Both the position numbers and the translations under genes were made by a program. The notes under the pieces were generated by a model. The model did not search any database, had not been told where the DNA came from, and saw only the letters and a list, made by a program, of their open reading frames with translations. From positions 1 through 15,725 of the forward strand of contig CAZJRI010000128.1 of assembly GCA_964548025.1 (NCBI GenBank): DNA of 15,725 nt. The letters are read 5' to 3'. The stretch is from JAHRVQ01 sp964548025 (GTDB lineage Bacteria; Pseudomonadota; Gammaproteobacteria; Pseudomonadales; Azotimanducaceae). Shown here piece after piece: positions 12,842 through 15,725 of this stretch (within the stretch, counting starts at the first letter, position 1; each line of letters opens with the position of its first letter).

Positions 12842-14693
12842 GGCTGGATCCTCTTGCGATTCTGAGGTAGTTGAACATCAATAACATCAGAGTGAGCAGA
12901 ATTGGAATCAAAGCGATATTAAGGAATTTAAGCGTTGACCCCAATCCTTCTATATCTTTATCAAGCTGATGTCTTACGTCTCTTAACTGTTTTCTGATTT
13001 TCAGTTTTTCCTGCTGGAACTGGATTAGTGCTTCTTCCTGTTCTGTCGACAGACTGACAAGCCCCTGTTCGTTCTGGGTTGTCTCCAGCGCGCTCAACTG
13101 ATTCTCAGTCTCAGTAAGCTCGGCCTGCAAATTGTTCGCACTCTCCAGATATCTTGCTTCAGCTTCACGCTTGAGATCCTGTACAACGTCGAAAGGTCTT
13201 GAAAAACGACCTCTGCTTCTAACACTGATCAATGCGGCACTGCCAACCAGGTTGTCCACAATATTGATCACGAGATCACCGTTGTTGGCCCAGGGGCTTG
13301 CGATCCGCTGACCAAAGAAATTCTGAACCTGAACCCACAAACGATCAGCAAGCATATCCGTGTCTGCAACAACAATAACGTTGAGATTTTCTGTTGAAGC
13401 AATATGTGTCTTCTCTTCACCAGCATCAGCCATACCATCGGGGAATGCGGATACCGCTTTGCCGCCCAGGCGAACCGCCAATGGGTAGACTTCTCCTGAA
13501 GGTTCAAATCCTTTCTGTAAATCACCCGGGTCCGAAAGAAACTGAAGTGCCATAGCCTCGGTCGCCTGCGCATAGACGCTGGATTGAATCAGCGGATTGA
13601 TATCAGTTTCTACCTCATCGTTAATATCCAGAATCCCTACGCTCGAAAAATTAATTGTCTCCAGCAGAGAAATCGTCACATCATCACTTGAGAAATTTGC
13701 AGGTCCCATACCCAGGATTGCCAGATGTCGGACCGGTTGGCCGGTTGGGCCGCCACCTACAGTAAGCGCACTCTGCGCATCCAGCAGCACAACACCTTCT
13801 CTTAGTGATACACCCCAGGCTGATGTTAATGAATTCAGGTCAGAGGGCTGTGACTGGGGACCCGGCATCATTGGATTTGGCGATGCAGGTCTGTCCTGCT
13901 CTGCCATTGGGTCAACAAACAGCAGCAACCTTCCGCCTGTCATTGCAAATTGATCAATGGCATATCGGGTCTCGTCAGCCAGGTTCTTGGGGTGGATGAT
14001 AATCAACAAATCGATATCATCAGGTACTCTATCGATCGATGCTTCGACAGTTTTAACCTCATATTGCTGGCCGATCTGATCGACAATCGTCCAGGCAGGC
14101 GTCGTCTGAAAAGTTTGCATATTGACATCACCCTGAACCTTGATCGACGACATGATGCCAACAACGGGTTTAGCCGGTACCACCAGGCTCTGCAGCATCT
14201 TGCTGATCTCATATTCCAGGAATGCTTCTTTGTCGGGTTGAAAAAACGGTATCACCAGTTGATCATCGAGTGCGTTGGTCCCTGCCAGGCCGAAGTACAA
14301 TTCCTCACCGCTGCTATTGATCGGTACACTTTGTAACCCGAATTCATTCGCCAGATCTTCGTCTTCAGAAAATGGTTCAGGATCGACAATCTGCAGATTG
14401 ATCTTCCCTGCTGCTGAGAGCTCATACTCACGCAGAAGATCTTCCACCTGCTTTGCATAAGCCCGAAGCCCGGTCAAATCTCTGCTCGCGGCATCAGAGA
14501 AGAAGAAATACAAGTTCAGGGGCTCATCAATACTCGATACAATCTCGTGACTACCATCGGACAATGTATAGAGATTGCCCTCTGTCAGATCGAGACGCAC
14601 TCCCGAGAATAGTTGATTGTTTAATATGGTAAATACCAGAAAACCCACACCAATAAGTAAAAGACCAATTCCGGAATTCAGATTATTCTTCAT
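12831..14693 (-). CDS. GldG-like ABC transporter auxiliary protein
   Basis: A 620-residue protein of the ABC_transp_aux/GldG group. A membrane helix at about residues 8-28 is followed by the family hallmark DLTEGNLYTLSDGS (35-48). A large extracytoplasmic region then contains a strand-rich domain with DIDLLIIIHPKN (about 228-239) and GGRLLLFVDPMAE (about 253-265). A long coiled coil at about 515-585 and a C-terminal helix (about 588-607) complete it. In gliding Bacteroidetes GldG works with GldA and GldF; in other phyla the substrate is unknown. The ATG at 14693 lies 8 nt after the permease stop and has no strong ribosome binding site. A proline/methionine-rich linker (about 268-284) looks flexible. 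The two-helix, coiled-coil layout suggests a periplasmic domain clamped to the permease. Confidence 0.88.
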   Translation of the reverse strand: MKNNLNSGIGLLLIGVGFLVFTILNNQLFSGVRLDLTEGNLYTLSDGSHEIVSSIDEPLNLYFFFSDAASRDLTGLRAYAKQVEDLLREYELSAAGKINLQIVDPEPFSEDEDLANEFGLQSVPINSSGEELYFGLAGTNALDDQLVIPFFQPDKEAFLEYEISKMLQSLVVPAKPVVGIMSSIKVQGDVNMQTFQTTPAWTIVDQIGQQYEVKTVEASIDRVPDDIDLLIIIHPKNLADETRYAIDQFAMTGGRLLLFVDPMAEQDRPASPNPMMPGPQSQPSDLNSLTSAWGVSLREGVVLLDAQSALTVGGGPTGQPVRHLAILGMGPANFSSDDVTISLLETINFSSVGILDINDEVETDINPLIQSSVYAQATEAMALQFLSDPGDLQKGFEPSGEVYPLAVRLGGKAVSAFPDGMADAGEEKTHIASTENLNVIVVADTDMLADRLWVQVQNFFGQRIASPWANNGDLVINIVDNLVGSAALISVRSRGRFSRPFDVVQDLKREAEARYLESANNLQAELTETENQLSALETTQNEQGLVSLSTEQEEALIQFQQEKLKIRKQLRDVRHQLDKDIEGLGSTLKFLNIALIPILLTLMLLMFNYLRIARGSSHES

Positions 14694-14701
14694 TGTTTAA
14701 T

Positions 14702-15436
14702 TCAACTCGCGCGCTTAATTTCTACTACCACCATCGTTGCCGCCAGCCAGGCCACGATAACCGACAAAAAGTAAAGGATATCGAGAAGGCTCAACATACC
14801 TTTTGAGATAGAACTGAAATGTGAAAGGAAGCTCAGACTTGCCACTGCATCCAAAATAATCAGGGGTACCCAGTCTTCGAAAAGATTCAACACCATGGGA
14901 AATCCGGCAAGTACAAACAACAGACAAACGAGCCCGGTTACGATAAATGCAATTACCTGGCTCTTACTCACTGCTGACATGCAGGAGCCAATCGCAAGAA
15001 AACTGCCAGCCATTAACCAGCTACCGATATAACCAGCGAAAATCGCACCGTTGTCCGGGTCACCCAGGTAGTTAACGGTTATCCACAGGGGAAATGTTAA
15101 TACAAGCGCAATACCTGTGAATATCCAGGCAGCGATAAACTTTCCGACAACCGCATCCAACTTTCGAATTGGGAGTGTTAACAGCAATTCAATTGAGCCG
15201 GATTTACGCTCTTCTGACCACAATCGCATCGATATAGCGGGAACCAGGAAGAGATATAACCAGGGGTGAAAGTTGAAAAAAGGCGTCAGATCTGCTTGTC
15301 CGCGCTCGTAGAAATTGCCCATGTAAAACGTGAACACGCCCGACAGGATAAGAAAAATCAGAATGAAGACATAGGCAAGCTGGGTGACAAAGTAACTGCT
15401 TAGTTCTCGTTTAATAATTATCAGGAGATGGTTCAT
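14702..15436 (-). CDS. ABC-2 type permease (GldF-like)
   Basis: A 244-residue integral membrane protein with six predicted helices (about residues 21-40, 57-72, 100-120, 131-155, 160-182 and 217-238). The cytoplasmic coupling segment after helix 2, RLWSEERKSGSIELLLTLPI (71-90), is typical of ABC-2 permeases of the GldF/NosY kind. The N-terminal IIIKRELSSYFVTQLAYVF is the usual amphipathic entry to helix 1. The ATG at 15436 is one base from an N gap, so its ribosome binding site cannot be seen, but the N-terminus fits the family and no upstream extension can be assessed. It lies between the ABC ATPase upstream and the GldG-like protein 8 nt downstream. It is expected to form the channel with the ATPase as a homodimer; the transported substrate is unknown. 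Confidence 0.9.
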   Translation of the reverse strand: MNHLLIIIKRELSSYFVTQLAYVFILIFLILSGVFTFYMGNFYERGQADLTPFFNFHPWLYLFLVPAISMRLWSEERKSGSIELLLTLPIRKLDAVVGKFIAAWIFTGIALVLTFPLWITVNYLGDPDNGAIFAGYIGSWLMAGSFLAIGSCMSAVSKSQVIAFIVTGLVCLLFVLAGFPMVLNLFEDWVPLIILDAVASLSFLSHFSSISKGMLSLLDILYFLSVIVAWLAATMVVVEIKRAS

Positions 15437-15437
15437 A

Positions 15438-15466
15438 NNNNNNNNNNNNNNNNNNNNNNNNNNNNN
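15438..15466. other. Sequence gap (29 N)
   Basis: A run of 29 undetermined bases separates the ATPase C-terminus from the permease start. The ATPase stop codon and the permease ribosome binding site must lie in or beside it. The number of Ns may be an estimate rather than a true length. Confidence 0.99.
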
Positions 15467-15467
15467 C

Positions 15468-15725
15468 TTCTCCTGTCGTTATCTGCCTGAAAACATCTTC
15501 AAGCCTGCCCTTTTCCTGAAAAATCGACTCCGGGTCAATTTCTCTTTCAGAAAGGAAGGCATTCAGTTTGCTAAAAAGTGCCGTGTTCTCTTCAGGGAAT
15601 ACGGTAAGTCCGTTATCAACTGACTCAACGGAAGCCACTCCAGGGAGAACCTCCATTTCAGTTTTAACAAGATCGACGTCAACCGCCTGACCCAGCCTGA
15701 TAGTCACCGCACCGTGGTATCTCGA
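15468..15725 (-). CDS. ABC transporter ATP-binding protein, C-terminal fragment (GldA-like)
   Basis: Eighty-six codons are open from the window edge (15725) to the N gap. The N-terminal nucleotide-binding core with its Walker motifs lies outside the window, and the stop codon is hidden in the gap, so this is partial at both ends through window and assembly limits. What is visible is the C-terminal extension usual in ABC-2 exporter ATPases: LPGVASVESVDNGLTVFP, then a segment ending RLEDVFRQITTGE, equivalent to the LEDVFLxLT signature of this group. The frame continues upstream of the first in-frame GTG (15707), so that codon is not the start. Its position just before the permease and GldG-like genes makes it the energy-coupling subunit of the same transporter. 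Confidence 0.85.

Overview
The window looks like a piece of a gammaproteobacterial chromosome, probably a free-living aquatic heterotroph. The main reason is the minus-strand order miaB, phoH/ybeZ, ybeY, corC/ybeX, lnt, leuS, the same order as in Escherichia coli and many Pseudomonadales and Alteromonadales relatives. A DUF1820 gene divergent from miaB fits this too. Base composition is even, near 47-50 % GC by eye. I see no insertion sequence, CRISPR array, tRNA, rRNA or prophage gene. Species cannot be named from this window.

Region 1 (1-6145, minus strand) is a housekeeping block for tRNA charging and modification, ribosome and RNA quality control, and envelope lipoprotein maturation: leuS (N-terminal part only), lnt, corC, ybeY, phoH and miaB. 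Its genes are tightly packed or overlapping from phoH to lnt, and several use non-ATG starts (GTG for miaB, TTG for phoH and lnt). Between lnt and leuS lies a short palindrome-rich segment and a small plus-strand coiled-coil ORF that runs 98 nt into the 3' end of lnt on the opposite strand.

Region 2 (6146-8568, plus strand) starts at a divergent promoter region and carries a DUF1820 gene, an AMP-forming acyl-CoA synthetase 9 nt downstream in the same reading frame, and a small coiled-coil protein. folK (8540-9040, minus) meets that last gene tail to tail.

Region 3 (9165-11731, plus strand) is a compact accessory metabolic set: a zinc alcohol dehydrogenase, a serine hydrolase of the beta-lactamase/family VIII esterase fold, and a 73-residue stand-alone biotinyl carrier domain. 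The carboxylase partner of the carrier is not in the window. A 16-codon mini-ORF links the first two by an ATGA stop-start overlap.

Region 4 (11879-15725, minus strand) is a four-gene operon read from the right edge: ABC ATPase (C-terminal part only, interrupted by a 29-base N gap), ABC-2 permease of the GldF type, a GldG-like auxiliary protein with a C-terminal coiled coil, and a DUF4340 membrane-anchored protein. This Gld-like exporter of unknown substrate, outside the gliding Bacteroidetes, is the best candidate here for an undescribed system. A structured intergenic element sits at 11757-11840, where regions 3 and 4 converge.
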